Shown: positions 43,103 through 51,302, counted from the stretch's first letter. The stretch: 64,000 nucleotides of DNA from Nocardioides luteus (GCF_015752315.1 NZ_JADOVJ010000001.1:806001-870000); one strand, 5' to 3'. A program made the numbers and translations. Notes: a model not told the origin generated them from the letters alone.

Positions 43103-45247
43103 ATGTTTTCGCAGGCCGGACAAGACGAGTCGAACGACACTCAGCGTGCTCGGTCCCGCTACGTGGCCTCGACCCAGCAGCTGCTCGTGCTCGGGGTCGT
43201 CCTGGCCGCGCTGGTCCCGGCGAGCACCGTCGTCGACCTGAAGGTGGTCCGCCCCGGCGAGGTGCCGGTCTCGGACAGCCAGGTCGCCGTGCCGTCCGCG
43301 GCCGAGGTGCCCGCGGAGCCGGTCGACGCCCACCTCGAGGAGATCTCGCTGACCGCGCCCTTGGCCCAGGGCCGCGCGTCCGGGCGTGGTGTGACGGGCC
43401 GGCTCACCGCGGAAGCCAGGAGGGCCGCTTCCGCGGGCGATGCGGTGACCGTCACCAGCCTCCCGCAGCTCGTCAACGGCTTCGGCACGGTCGGGCTCAC
43501 CTGGGCGCCCGGCGCGGTCGTCCCGGAGGAGGCGGTCGCGGCGGACGTACGCACGCTGGTGGACGGGACGTGGAGCGACTGGCAGGCGTTGGACGTCCAC
43601 ATCGACGACCATGCTCCTGATCCGACGTCAGCCGAGGCCTCCGGGGCGCGACCGGGCACGATGGAGGCGATCGTCGGCGAGGTCGAGCAGGTGCAGGCGC
43701 GGCTGCGGCTGACCGGCGCCGAGGTGCCCGCCGACCTCCGGCTGGCGGTGATCACCCCCGGCGAGGTGAGCTCGACGCGCAGCGAGTCGCCCGAGATCGA
43801 GACCGGGGCCGAGGACGCGCCGGAGCAGGCGGAGGAAGCCGAGGGCGCGGAGAGCGTCGAGAGCGCCGAGGAGGGCGAGGCGACGCTGTCGGCGGCCGCG
43901 TACACGCCCAAGCCCAGCATCTACAGCCGTCGCCAGTGGGGCGCCGACGAGAGCGTGCGCGAGGCCGGCCCGCCCGACTACCACGAGGTACGCGGTGGGT
44001 TCGTGCATCACACCGTCAACACCAACTCCTACACCCGGGACCAGGTGCCGGGGATCATCCGGAGCATCTACGCCTTCCACGTGCAGAGCCGCGGCTGGCG
44101 CGACATCGGCTACAACTTCCTGGTCGACAAGTTCGGCCGGATCTGGGAGGGCCGCTACGGCGGTGTCGACCGCCCCGTCGTGGGCGCCCACACGTCGGGC
44201 TACAACAGCTACAGCTTCGGCGCCTCCGCGATCGGCAACTTCGACGACGTCGCGCCCCCGAGCGCGCTGGTGAACGCGTTCGGCACGCTCTTCGCGTGGA
44301 AGCTCTCGCTGCACGGCGTACGCGGCAACAAGGGCTCCACCAGGATCGGCGACCGCACCTTCGCGCACGCGATCATGGGCCATCGCGACGCCGGCTCCAC
44401 CGCGTGCCCCGGCCGCTACCTCTACGCCCAGCTGAGCACGATCCGCTCGCAGGCGGGCTCGAAGCAGGCCGGCTGGGCGGCGCGGGAGCTGCAGTCGCAG
44501 ATCAGCGGTCGCGGCTACCCCGACCTGGTCGCCCGGCGAGCCTCCGACAAGCGGATCGTCGTGATCCGCACCGACGGCAACGCCCGGTTCGGTACGCCGC
44601 GGGCGACCAACCTGGCCGGCGGCAGCTCGGCCACACTCATGAATGCCGGTGACTGGGACCGCGACGGCGACGGCGACATCCTGATCCGCCACACCGACGG
44701 CACCATCCGGCTCTACCGGGGCAACGGCACCGAGACCTTCGCCACCGGCGTCATCATCGGGCGCAACTTCGAGTCGCTCGCGGTCATCGACGTGGTCAGC
44801 GACATCACCGGCGACGGCTGGCCCGACCTCCTGGGCAAGCACCCCACCGGTGAGATCCGGGTCTGGCCCGGGCACGGCACCGGTGCGTTGCGTCCCTCCT
44901 ACCGGATGCGCAGCGCGGTCAACGGTTCGACCCAGGTCATCGGAGCCGGCCGCTTCTACGCCGACGACGGCTCGCCCGAGGCGATCTTCAAGGTCTCGGA
45001 CAAGCTGCTGGTCTTCCGCACCAACGGTCCCGGTGGCCTGACCACCTACTCCGACCCGGGCATCGACACGAGCGCCTTCGACTTCATCCTCGCGACCAAG
45101 GACCTGCGCGGCGCCTCGACCGGTGGGGACCTGCTGCTGCGCCGCAGGTCCGACGGGATGTGGTTCGCCTATGAGCACGACCAGAGCGGTGGCTGGGACC
45201 GGAAGTCGCGGATGGGCGTCATGCGGGGCTACGACCAGTTCGGATAG
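43103..45247 (+). CDS. Secreted N-acetylmuramoyl-L-alanine amidase (PGRP domain) with VCBS-like repeats
   Basis: A 714-residue protein. A signal or anchor helix lies at ~residues 22-45 (LLVLGVVLAALVPAS). A variable Glu/Ala-rich region follows, then the amidase_2/PGRP domain (~275-455) with YSRRQWGADES, GFVHHTVNTNSY (zinc His), YNFLVDKFGRIWEGRYGG and MGHRDAGSTACPG (second His and zinc Cys). The C-terminal ~240 residues contain FG-GAP/VCBS-like blades (GDWDRDGDGDILIR, DITGDGWPDLLGK). It would cleave the stem peptide from muramic acid. ATG 43103 has AGGGGG upstream; GTG 43076 is an alternative. Confidence 0.92.
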   Translation: MFSQAGQDESNDTQRARSRYVASTQQLLVLGVVLAALVPASTVVDLKVVRPGEVPVSDSQVAVPSAAEVPAEPVDAHLEEISLTAPLAQGRASGRGVTGRLTAEARRAASAGDAVTVTSLPQLVNGFGTVGLTWAPGAVVPEEAVAADVRTLVDGTWSDWQALDVHIDDHAPDPTSAEASGARPGTMEAIVGEVEQVQARLRLTGAEVPADLRLAVITPGEVSSTRSESPEIETGAEDAPEQAEEAEGAESVESAEEGEATLSAAAYTPKPSIYSRRQWGADESVREAGPPDYHEVRGGFVHHTVNTNSYTRDQVPGIIRSIYAFHVQSRGWRDIGYNFLVDKFGRIWEGRYGGVDRPVVGAHTSGYNSYSFGASAIGNFDDVAPPSALVNAFGTLFAWKLSLHGVRGNKGSTRIGDRTFAHAIMGHRDAGSTACPGRYLYAQLSTIRSQAGSKQAGWAARELQSQISGRGYPDLVARRASDKRIVVIRTDGNARFGTPRATNLAGGSSATLMNAGDWDRDGDGDILIRHTDGTIRLYRGNGTETFATGVIIGRNFESLAVIDVVSDITGDGWPDLLGKHPTGEIRVWPGHGTGALRPSYRMRSAVNGSTQVIGAGRFYADDGSPEAIFKVSDKLLVFRTNGPGGLTTYSDPGIDTSAFDFILATKDLRGASTGGDLLLRRRSDGMWFAYEHDQSGGWDRKSRMGVMRGYDQFG

Positions 45248-45302
45248 CCGTCCGAACCCGCGCGTCACGAATTTTCGTTATCGCGGTAATTCCGAGGATT
45301 CA

Positions 45303-45332
45303 TGGACAGGGTCCGTGAAGTATGCCTAACGT
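45303..45332 (+). promoter_or_regulatory. Promoter of the microprotein gene
   Basis: TGGACA (45303-45308) and TAACGT (45327-45332) are separated by 18 bases and match the -35 and -10 pattern well. The leader would be ~95 bases. TAGGGT at 45399-45404 is a second possible -10 nearer the gene. Confidence 0.6.
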
Positions 45333-45433
45333 GTTTTTCGGCGAGTTTGCGACAGGGGGACGCAACGCGCTTCTCTGCCGGTCACCGGCTCGCATTTCTA
45401 GGGTTTCTCGGGAACTTGGAAAGGAGTCTGTTC

Positions 45434-45499
45434 ATGTCTGATCCCGGCATCATCCAGGAGATCATCCAGGCGGTCATCGACTTCCTGAACAGCCTGTGA
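45434..45499 (+). CDS. 21-residue amphipathic microprotein
   Basis: ATG 45434 follows AAGGAG by eight bases, one of the best ribosome binding sites in the window. The product begins MSDPG and continues IIQEIIQAVIDFLNSL. Ile, Val, Phe and Leu at positions 6, 7, 10, 11, 14, 15, 18 and 21 form one face of a helix; Gln, Glu, Asp, Asn and Ser form the other. It has no signal peptide and is slightly acidic. The pattern GII--II--I recalls phenol-soluble modulins, and short signal-less helical porins exist in mycolate bacteria; neither homology is shown. Its own promoter and the preceding amidase and galactan genes suggest an envelope role. Confidence 0.65.
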   Translation: MSDPGIIQEIIQAVIDFLNSL

Positions 45500-45759
45500 C
45501 CCGCCCATGACGCCTCGCGGCGCGGCGGGCGGCGCCTTCGATCGACTACGGACTCCCAGGACAGCCCACCCCTTCCTCGGGTCCGTAGGGCGCCGCACCA
45601 CCGTGTTTTGTCGGGCGCCCTGTCGGCGCCGGCCCGGATTACGAATCCAAGGCTGGCGCCGATTCATCGTCTATCGGTAGAACCTGAATTCAGCGGACGA
45701 TATCTCGGTGAGGAACGGGTTTTATCCGGCGGCGATATCCGTGCGGAATGGAGACATCG
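45500..45759. other. Intergenic region with GC-rich stem-loops after the microprotein
   Basis: CTACGGAC (45546-45553) pairs with GTCCGTAG (45581-45588), and repeated GGCGCC units around 45590-45630 can pair further. This could be the structured 3' end of the microprotein transcript. From ~45630 to 45759 GC content falls and no gene is seen. Confidence 0.4.
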
Positions 45760-46467
45760 TCACGAGCGGTCCGGGAATTGCGTTGCGCGCTCGCTCGAGG
45801 CGAGAGCCGCCAGGCGCTCCTCGGTCGCGTTGGTGACCAGCACCAGCGAGCCGCCTCCGACCAGCAGGGCGGCCAGGAGCTCGGTGCCGGCCGGTGAGGC
45901 CGACGGGACGGTGGAGAGCAGCCGTCCGGTGTTCCCCTCGGCCCCGAACAGCTCGGCGTGGCTCGTCTCGACGCCGGCCCACGAGGTGGCCGCGTCGTCC
46001 GCGGTCGGCGGGTCCCACGGAGTGAAGGCGTCCGGCTGCCCCCAGACCTCGATGCCGACGTCGTGCACGCCCGGGGGGAGCGGGTCGGCGAAACGTACGC
46101 CGAACGGCAGCAGGGAGCACGCCAGCGTCGGCCGCTTCCCGGCGCCGTCCGCCCAGGCCGACAGGGTCTCGGGACCGCAGACGACGGCATCGGGACTGTC
46201 CGAGTCGGTCACCACGAGGCCGGTGTTCCAGGCGGCGCCGAGGAACACCGCGGCCAGCCAGTGGGTGGGCAGGTCGATGCGGATGCTGTCGCCGCGCTCG
46301 AGGCCGTGCTCGTCGAGGAGCAGGCCGGAGGCCTTGGCCACCCAGTTGGCGTACGTCGCCGTCGACAGCTCCTGGCGCTCGCCGCTGGCCTCGTCGTAGA
46401 AGGTCACCAACGGACCGCCGGGGTTGGTCCGCAGGGCTCGGGCGAGGGTCTCGGGAAAGCTGGTCAC
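45760..46467 (-). CDS. TIGR03089 family protein
   Basis: A 235-residue protein that resembles the N-terminal half of acyl-CoA synthetases (TLARALRTNPGGPLVTFYD, LSTATYANWVAKASGLLLDE) but lacks the AMP-binding and C-terminal lid motifs. Actinobacteria carry it beside mannose-activation genes (M. tuberculosis Rv3268). No activity can be inferred. GTG 46467 lies six bases after TAGAGT on the minus strand. Its -10 box overlaps that of the divergent manC leader. Confidence 0.88.
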   Translation of the reverse strand: MTSFPETLARALRTNPGGPLVTFYDEASGERQELSTATYANWVAKASGLLLDEHGLERGDSIRIDLPTHWLAAVFLGAAWNTGLVVTDSDSPDAVVCGPETLSAWADGAGKRPTLACSLLPFGVRFADPLPPGVHDVGIEVWGQPDAFTPWDPPTADDAATSWAGVETSHAELFGAEGNTGRLLSTVPSASPAGTELLAALLVGGGSLVLVTNATEERLAALASSERATQFPDRS

Positions 46468-46473
46468 GTCGAA

Positions 46474-46479
46474 ACTCTA
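46474..46479 (-). promoter_or_regulatory. Leaderless -10 box TAGAGT for the TIGR03089 gene
   Basis: On the minus strand TAGAGT ends six bases before GTG 46467. It shares its TA pair with the plus-strand TAAGGT box at 46478-46483. Confidence 0.6.
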
Positions 46480-46483
46480 AGGT
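46478..46483 (+). promoter_or_regulatory. Leaderless -10 box TAAGGT for the manC leader frame
   Basis: TAAGGT ends seven bases before ATG 46491, in exactly the arrangement seen before the DUF808 leader at 63189-63194. Confidence 0.6.
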
Positions 46484-46490
46484 GTGCGGC

Positions 46491-46577
46491 ATGAGCGAGC
46501 GCCAGCGAGCGACCAGTGGGTCCATCATGCCGCCACTTCCGTATTCTTCGACGTGCCCTACGGAGGTGGCGGCATGA
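46491..46577 (+). CDS. Leader peptide frame upstream of manC
   Basis: A 28-codon frame opening MSERQRAT and ending TEVAA; its TGA overlaps the manC ATG (ATGA). The DNA ATGAGCGAGCGYCAGCGAGC at its start recurs at 63202. The frame runs through the hairpin at 46529-46573 that masks the manC ribosome binding site, so a translating ribosome would open it. Whether the peptide itself has a function is unknown. Confidence 0.5.
   Translation: MSERQRATSGSIMPPLPYSSTCPTEVAA
46529..46573 (+). promoter_or_regulatory. Hairpin masking the manC ribosome binding site
   Basis: GCCGCCACTTCCGTA and TACGGAGGTGGCGGC pair over 15 bases with a single T-G wobble around a 15-base loop. The right arm contains GGAGG and ends directly at ATG 46574. 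Confidence 0.7.
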
Positions 46578-47650
46578 CGTTCTGGGCAGTGATCCCCGCA
46601 GGCGGCGCAGGCACCCGGCTGTGGCCGCTCTCGCGCTCCTCGGAGCCGAAGTTCCTGCGCGACCTGACCGGCCACGGACGTACGCTCCTGCAGGAGACCT
46701 ACGACCGTCTCGAGCCGGTCTGCGACGGCATCATGGTGGTGACCGGCGCGGTCCACGAGCGGGCGGTGTGCGAGCAGCTGCCGGAGGTGCCGCACGACGC
46801 GATCCTGGCCGAGCCGAGCGGGCGCGACTCGATGGCCGCGATCGGCCTGGCCGCGGCCTTCCTGGAGCGACGCGACCCGGACGCGGTGATGGGCTCCTTC
46901 GCCGCCGACCACGTGATCCGCAACGTCGACAACTTCCACGAGACCGTACGCAGCGCCGCGGCGGTCGCCGCGGACGGCTGGCTGGTGACGATCGGCATCT
47001 CGCCGACCTTCGCCTCGACCGCGTTCGGCTACATCGCCGAGGGCAAGCCGCTGGACGGCCACCACGGCGCCTATCTGGTCGACGAGTTCGTCGAGAAGCC
47101 GTCGGCCGAGGTCGCGGCCGGCTATCTCGCGACCGGCCGCTACCGGTGGAACGCCGGGATGTTCGTGGTCCGCCCCACGGTCCTCCTCGAGCTGCTCGCG
47201 GAGTCGGACCCGGGCTTCACCGAACGGCTGCGGGCGATCGCCGCCGAACCGTCCCGGCTCGAGGAGCTGTGGGAGACGCTGCCGAAGATCGCCGTCGACC
47301 ACGCCGTCGCCGAGCCGGCCGCCGCGGCCGGCAAGGTGGCCACCGTGCCCGCCGACCTCGGCTGGGACGACATCGGCGACTTCGACTCGCTCGCGACGCT
47401 GCTCCAGGCCGCCACCACCGCCTCGCCCGAGGGTCCCACGATCCTCGGCGACGACACCCTCGTCCACGCCCTCGACTCCACCGGTCTGGTCGTTCCCCAC
47501 TCCGGCCGCACGATCGCCCTCATCGGCCTCGAGGACATCGTCGTCGTCGACACCGACGACGCCGTCCTGGTCACCACCCGTGCCCACGCCCAGCAGGTCA
47601 AGAAGATCGTCGCGGCCCTCAAGGACTCCGACCGCACCGACCTCACCTGA
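46574..47650 (+). CDS. manC: Mannose-1-phosphate guanylyltransferase (GDP-mannose pyrophosphorylase)
   Basis: A 358-residue nucleotidyltransferase making GDP-mannose from mannose 1-phosphate and GTP. Signatures: VIPAGGAGTRLWPLSR with the pyrophosphorylase Gly loop, EPSGRDSMAAIGLAAA, GSFAADHVI, FVEKP and YRWNAGMFV. It is a single-domain ManC without the isomerase domain; mycobacterial Rv3264c is equivalent. ATG 46574 has GGAGG seven bases upstream, masked in a hairpin and coupled to an upstream leader frame. Confidence 0.95.
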   Translation: MTFWAVIPAGGAGTRLWPLSRSSEPKFLRDLTGHGRTLLQETYDRLEPVCDGIMVVTGAVHERAVCEQLPEVPHDAILAEPSGRDSMAAIGLAAAFLERRDPDAVMGSFAADHVIRNVDNFHETVRSAAAVAADGWLVTIGISPTFASTAFGYIAEGKPLDGHHGAYLVDEFVEKPSAEVAAGYLATGRYRWNAGMFVVRPTVLLELLAESDPGFTERLRAIAAEPSRLEELWETLPKIAVDHAVAEPAAAAGKVATVPADLGWDDIGDFDSLATLLQAATTASPEGPTILGDDTLVHALDSTGLVVPHSGRTIALIGLEDIVVVDTDDAVLVTTRAHAQQVKKIVAALKDSDRTDLT

Positions 47651-47670
47651 GTCTGCCCCGGGAACGAGAG

Positions 47671-47700
47671 ACGGCCGCCTCCCCGAAGGGAGACGGCCGT
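47671..47700 (+). terminator. Terminator after manC
   Basis: ACGGCCGCCTCCC and GGGAGACGGCCGT pair with one mismatch around CGAA, 21 bases past the manC stop and followed by TTTCG. The symmetric stem could serve the convergent DUF3105 gene as well. Confidence 0.7.
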
Positions 47701-47723
47701 TTCGTACGTCCTGAGGGACCAGG

Positions 47724-48506
47724 TCACATGGCCTGGGCCTCGGGGCTGGAGGTGTAGGGGTATTTCCGCATGAAGTCCTTGATCGCCTCGCCCGAGACGC
47801 TCTCGCAGTACTGGAAGACACCCTTCTGGGTGGAGGCCTCGGTCGGGTTGGCCGGGTCGGCTGACCAGTGGGTGAGGGCGATGTGGGTGCCCGAGGGGAA
47901 CTCGGTCTTCTTGTCGCCGGCGACCGCGGTCTCCTTGGCATCGGCGGCGGTCCACGGGGCCGCGATGAACTTGTAGCGGAAGTTGGAGGTGCCGGCGAAC
48001 TTGTCACCGATCGCCCGGAGCGTGTTCAGCTCGTCCTCGGAGACGGTGTCGTCGTACCACACGATCGTGTAGCCGTGCTCGAGGTTGTGCACCAGCGCCT
48101 CGAGCTCGGGACGGTCGGCCGCGGTGTAGAACTTGCGCGACATGTCCGCCGGGGCGACGTTGGCCTCGTTCCAGTGCGGGCCGAACGCCGGGGGAGCGGT
48201 CGTGTAGGTCTGCTGGGTGCCGGTGGCGATGTGGTTCTGGTTGCCGTCGGCGGCCATCTCGGTCACCTTCTGGCACCCGGCGGCCTTCGCGCTCTTCCCG
48301 ATGTCCTGCAGTGCGACGTCGTCGTACTTGCTGGTCTTGAAGAAGTCCGTGATCGGGCCCCACGCGGCGGCACCCACGATCACCAGGGCGATGACGACGC
48401 AGACACCGACGATCGCCGCACCACGGACGCGCTCGGCGCGGCCCTGCTTCTTGCGGATGTCGTTGATGACCGCACGGCGGTCTTTGTTGAGCGACTTGTT
48501 GGCCAC
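47724..48506 (-). CDS. DUF3105 membrane-anchored protein
   Basis: A 260-residue protein. A basic cytoplasmic segment (~residues 1-28) precedes one membrane helix (IVGVCVVIALVIVGAAAWG). The external domain has the DUF3105 phrases NHIATGTQQTYTTAPPAFGP, HNLEHGYTIVWY and ALTHWSADP; conserved His residues could bind a metal. No function is established for the family. GTG 48506 has a GAGG at moderate distance. Confidence 0.9.
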   Translation of the reverse strand: MANKSLNKDRRAVINDIRKKQGRAERVRGAAIVGVCVVIALVIVGAAAWGPITDFFKTSKYDDVALQDIGKSAKAAGCQKVTEMAADGNQNHIATGTQQTYTTAPPAFGPHWNEANVAPADMSRKFYTAADRPELEALVHNLEHGYTIVWYDDTVSEDELNTLRAIGDKFAGTSNFRYKFIAAPWTAADAKETAVAGDKKTEFPSGTHIALTHWSADPANPTEASTQKGVFQYCESVSGEAIKDFMRKYPYTSSPEAQAM

Positions 48507-48547
48507 TGTTCGGCGTACCTCGGGTCTTTTGTCGGGACGCGCAGATT

Positions 48548-49537
48548 CTAGGTGGTCAGTGGTAGCAGAAGGGAAGTTGCCCCGTGATTAATGTCTGCGC
48601 GCTCGCATCGCCAGCCGTGCGCGAAGGCCAGTGCGGCGATCACCGCGGGGTCGGCTCCGTCCACGCGGAGCCCGTCCCCGTGCGCCACAGGGGCGGTCCC
48701 GGTGACCTCGGCGACGGCCGTGGAGAGCTCCTCGACGCTCGCCGGAGCACCGAACGGGGCCTGGTCCTCGGCGGCACCCTTCAGTGCGCGTACGACGGCC
48801 TCCCGGGCCCCGAAGCCGAAGAAGTCCGAGCCCTCCGGGCGGATGAGCGCGGCGGCTCCCGGCCCGTCGTCACCGGGCTCGCGGACCAGGTCGGCCCGGC
48901 CGCGCAGCACGGCGAACGGCCGTGCGCCCAGCTTGCCCTGGGAGATCTCGGCCGCCGAGGCGATCTCGTCGACCACGGCGGGGGCGGTGACGACGAGGTC
49001 GTTGCCGTAGGCGTCGACCTGGCCGGCGAAGCTCTCCAGCACCTCGAGCCCGGCGGCGCCGATCGCGATGTCGGTCTGGCCGTCGCGCCAGGCCCGCCCG
49101 GCGGTGTCGGTGATGATCACGCCGACGTTCGCGCCGGTGCGGTCGCGGAGCGTCGCCCGCAGGGCGCGCGCGGAGGCGTCGGGGTCCAGCGGCAGCAGCA
49201 CGATGTGGCCGGCCTCGACGTTGGAGGCGTCGATCCCGGCCGCGGCCATCGTCAGCCCGAGCCGGCTCCGCACGATCTGGGTCGGCCCGCGCCGGGCGAC
49301 CACCCGGGTCGTCTCGCCGGGGAGCGCGTCGTCGCGGATCCCCTCCCGCACCTGCCCCTCGGCCTTGGAGACCACCTTCGAGGTGACCACCACGATGTCG
49401 CCGTCGGCCAGGGTGAGCTCGAGGCCAGAGTCGAGTGCAGTGAGGAGCAGCGCGGCGAGGTCGTCGCCCTTCCGCACCTCGGGTACGCCGTCGGGGGCGG
49501 TGACGGTGATGCCCCGCCCGGACATGGGGCCCGTCAC
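48548..49537 (-). CDS. fbiB: Coenzyme F420-0:L-glutamate ligase, CofE domain only
   Basis: A 329-residue enzyme adding glutamates to F420-0. The CofE core spans ~residues 10-245: GDIVVVTSKVVSKAEGQVRE, LVVTAPAVVDEIASAAE, GVIITDTAGRAWRDGQTDIA and IGAAGLEVLESF. M. tuberculosis FbiB is ~450 residues because it adds a C-terminal nitroreductase-like domain that reduces dehydro-F420; here only ~85 residues follow CofE, without that fold. GTG 49537 overlaps the fbiA stop (GTGA); ATG 49525 is an alternative. Confidence 0.9.
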   Translation of the reverse strand: MTGPMSGRGITVTAPDGVPEVRKGDDLAALLLTALDSGLELTLADGDIVVVTSKVVSKAEGQVREGIRDDALPGETTRVVARRGPTQIVRSRLGLTMAAAGIDASNVEAGHIVLLPLDPDASARALRATLRDRTGANVGVIITDTAGRAWRDGQTDIAIGAAGLEVLESFAGQVDAYGNDLVVTAPAVVDEIASAAEISQGKLGARPFAVLRGRADLVREPGDDGPGAAALIRPEGSDFFGFGAREAVVRALKGAAEDQAPFGAPASVEELSTAVAEVTGTAPVAHGDGLRVDGADPAVIAALAFAHGWRCERADINHGATSLLLPLTT

Positions 49538-50547
49538 CGGGCCACCAGCTCGACCGCGGCGGCGGCGATGTTGGCGGTCGCGTCCTCGGAGGACATCCAC
49601 AGCGGCACGGCGGCCGCCCTCAGCCCGGACTCGGTGAGCGAGGGGACGGCGGCGGCGTCGGCGGTGTCGACCAGCCAGCCGTCGAGGACTCCGCCGGAGC
49701 CCCGCGTCCCATAATGCAGACCGACTCCGGCGGCAGTTGCGTCGACTCCGATCGCGGCCAGCATCTGCTCCGCCATGCCGCGTACGTGGTGACCGCTGAT
49801 GATCGGCGAGATCCCGACGACGGGGGCCGAGGTGGCCACCAGGCCCTCCCGGATCCCGGGCACTCCGAGAATCGTCCCGATCGAGACGACCGGGTTGGAC
49901 GGGGGCAGGATCACCAGGTCGGACTGCAGCAGCGCGTCCATCACCCCGGGGGCCGGCTTCGACTCGTCCTGCCCCACGAAGATCAGCTTCTCGACCGGCA
50001 CGCCGGCCCGGAGGCGTACCCAGTATTCCTGGAAGTGAACGACCGAGAGACCGCTGGGTGAATTCTCGTCCTTGACCGCCACATGCGTCTCGACGCGGTC
50101 GTCGGTCATCGGCAGCAGCTGCACCCGGTCGCCCCATACAGGCTTGAGCCAGCGATCGCACAACGCGGCGGTGACCTGCGACAACGGGAACCCGGCCTCG
50201 AGCATCTGAGTGCGCACGAGGTGGGTGGCGATGTCGCGGTCGCCGAGCCCGAACCAGGTGCCGGGGACCGCGTAGGCCTCGAGCTCCTCCTTGATCGACC
50301 AGGTCTCGGCCTTGCGGCCCCAGCCGCGCTCATGGTCGAATCCGTTGCCAAGGGTGTACATCACCGTGTCGAGGTCGGGGCAGACCTTGACACCGTGCAT
50401 CCACAGATCGTCGGCGGTATTGGCGATCACGGTGACCCGGGCATCTTCCCTAATGCCTGGGAAACGGCCGGCAGAGATGCCGTGGAGGAGCCCGGAGATG
50501 AACTTCGAGCCACCATGGCCGCCGGAGAGAACGGTGATGTCACGCAT
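49534..50547 (-). CDS. fbiA: 2-phospho-L-lactate/phosphoenolpyruvate transferase FbiA (CofD)
   Basis: A 337-residue enzyme joining the guanylylated three-carbon unit to Fo, giving dehydro-F420-0 or F420-0. Family signatures: LSGGHGGSKFISGLL, VIANTADDLWMHGVKVCPDL, TVMYTLGN, WFGLGDRDIATHLVRT, LPMTDDRVETHV and ILPPSNPVVSIGTIL. It forms an overlapping pair with fbiB, as in mycobacteria. ATG 50547 has GAGAGG eight bases upstream. The pair is divergent from the whiB gene across ~350 bp. Confidence 0.96.
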   Translation of the reverse strand: MRDITVLSGGHGGSKFISGLLHGISAGRFPGIREDARVTVIANTADDLWMHGVKVCPDLDTVMYTLGNGFDHERGWGRKAETWSIKEELEAYAVPGTWFGLGDRDIATHLVRTQMLEAGFPLSQVTAALCDRWLKPVWGDRVQLLPMTDDRVETHVAVKDENSPSGLSVVHFQEYWVRLRAGVPVEKLIFVGQDESKPAPGVMDALLQSDLVILPPSNPVVSIGTILGVPGIREGLVATSAPVVGISPIISGHHVRGMAEQMLAAIGVDATAAGVGLHYGTRGSGGVLDGWLVDTADAAAVPSLTESGLRAAAVPLWMSSEDATANIAAAAVELVAR

Positions 50548-50898
50548 GGTCCTAGCCTCTCAGACGAGGGCCAGCGCCCCTGCTCCAGCCGGTGCCGACA
50601 GGCCGTGTTAAAGCGCCCCTAGCAGATTTGAGGGTTGACTTGTGGCACCGACAGGCATGTAATTTCATCAGTGTGATTCGAAACTGAACCGTGGACCGTC
50701 AGCGCTGGAGACAGCGCCAGGAATCTCGGGAAAATTTCGGACTGGAACTGCATCAAAACATCGACCTCGGTCGTAACAGAGGCAGTTCCCGCAAAAAACG
50801 GGGGGATCGGTTACCTGCCGATGGCATGAGGTGACTGGCCCGAATTGGGGTCACGGTCCCGAAAACAAGCTGAATAGGGTCGAAAGGTCGGAAAGACG
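50548..50898. other. Intergenic region between fbiA and whiB with candidate promoters
   Basis: TAGGGT at 50875-50880 is a good -10 box for whiB, placing the transcript start ~12 bases before the ATG's ribosome binding site. TTGACT (50635-50640) and TAATTT (50660-50665), 19 bases apart, may form a second, distal promoter. Between them lies an A-rich stretch (50740-50800) below average GC. No gene is seen. Confidence 0.5.
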
Positions 50899-51153
50899 AT
50901 GAGAGAGCTGTTTCTCCTCGAGCCGGACACCGACGAAGGGGGCTGGCAGGAGCGCGCCCTGTGCGCGCAGACGGATCCGGAGGCGTTCTTCCCTGAGAAG
51001 GGTGGATCGACTCGGGAGGCCAAGAAGGTCTGCCAGACCTGCGAGGTGCGCCAGGACTGCCTTGAGTCTGCTCTGGGCAACGACGAGCGCTTCGGAATCT
51101 GGGGTGGACTCTCCGAGCGGGAGCGCCGCAAGCTGAAGAAGCGCGCAGTCTGA
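50899..51153 (+). CDS. whiB2: WhiB family iron-sulfur transcription regulator (WhiB2/WhmD-like)
   Basis: An 84-residue Wbl protein. Four cysteines in the pattern ALCAQTD, VCQTCEV, DCLESAL ligate a 4Fe-4S cluster; the turn GIWGG and the basic tail ERERRKLKKRA interact with the sigma factor and DNA. Position beside fbiA/fbiB and the mannose genes matches whiB2 (Rv3260c), which in mycobacteria controls septation. The ribosome binding site is a modest GGAAAG. Confidence 0.93.
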   Translation: MRELFLLEPDTDEGGWQERALCAQTDPEAFFPEKGGSTREAKKVCQTCEVRQDCLESALGNDERFGIWGGLSERERRKLKKRAV

Positions 51154-51179
51154 GGCAATAACCAAGCACGAGCCAGCAA

Positions 51180-51204
51180 GGCCCGGACCGTCACGGTCCG
51201 GGCC
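51180..51204 (+). terminator. Rho-independent terminator after whiB
   Basis: GGCCCGGACCG and CGGTCCGGGCC form a perfect 11-bp stem around TCA; CTGATCTTTT follows. Confidence 0.85.
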
Positions 51205-51288
51205 TGCTGATCTTTTCGGAGGTAAATACCTGCCGGGGCGTACGCCGATCGCTCGACAGGTCCATTCGGACTATCACCAGTTGGGCAC

Positions 51289-51294
51289 TAGGGT
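51289..51294 (+). promoter_or_regulatory. Leaderless -10 box TAGGGT for the large GT2 gene
   Basis: TAGGGT ends eight bases before GTG 51303, ruling out TTG 51294, which lies at the end of the box. Confidence 0.5.
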
Positions 51295-51302
51295 TGCCGA
51301 TC

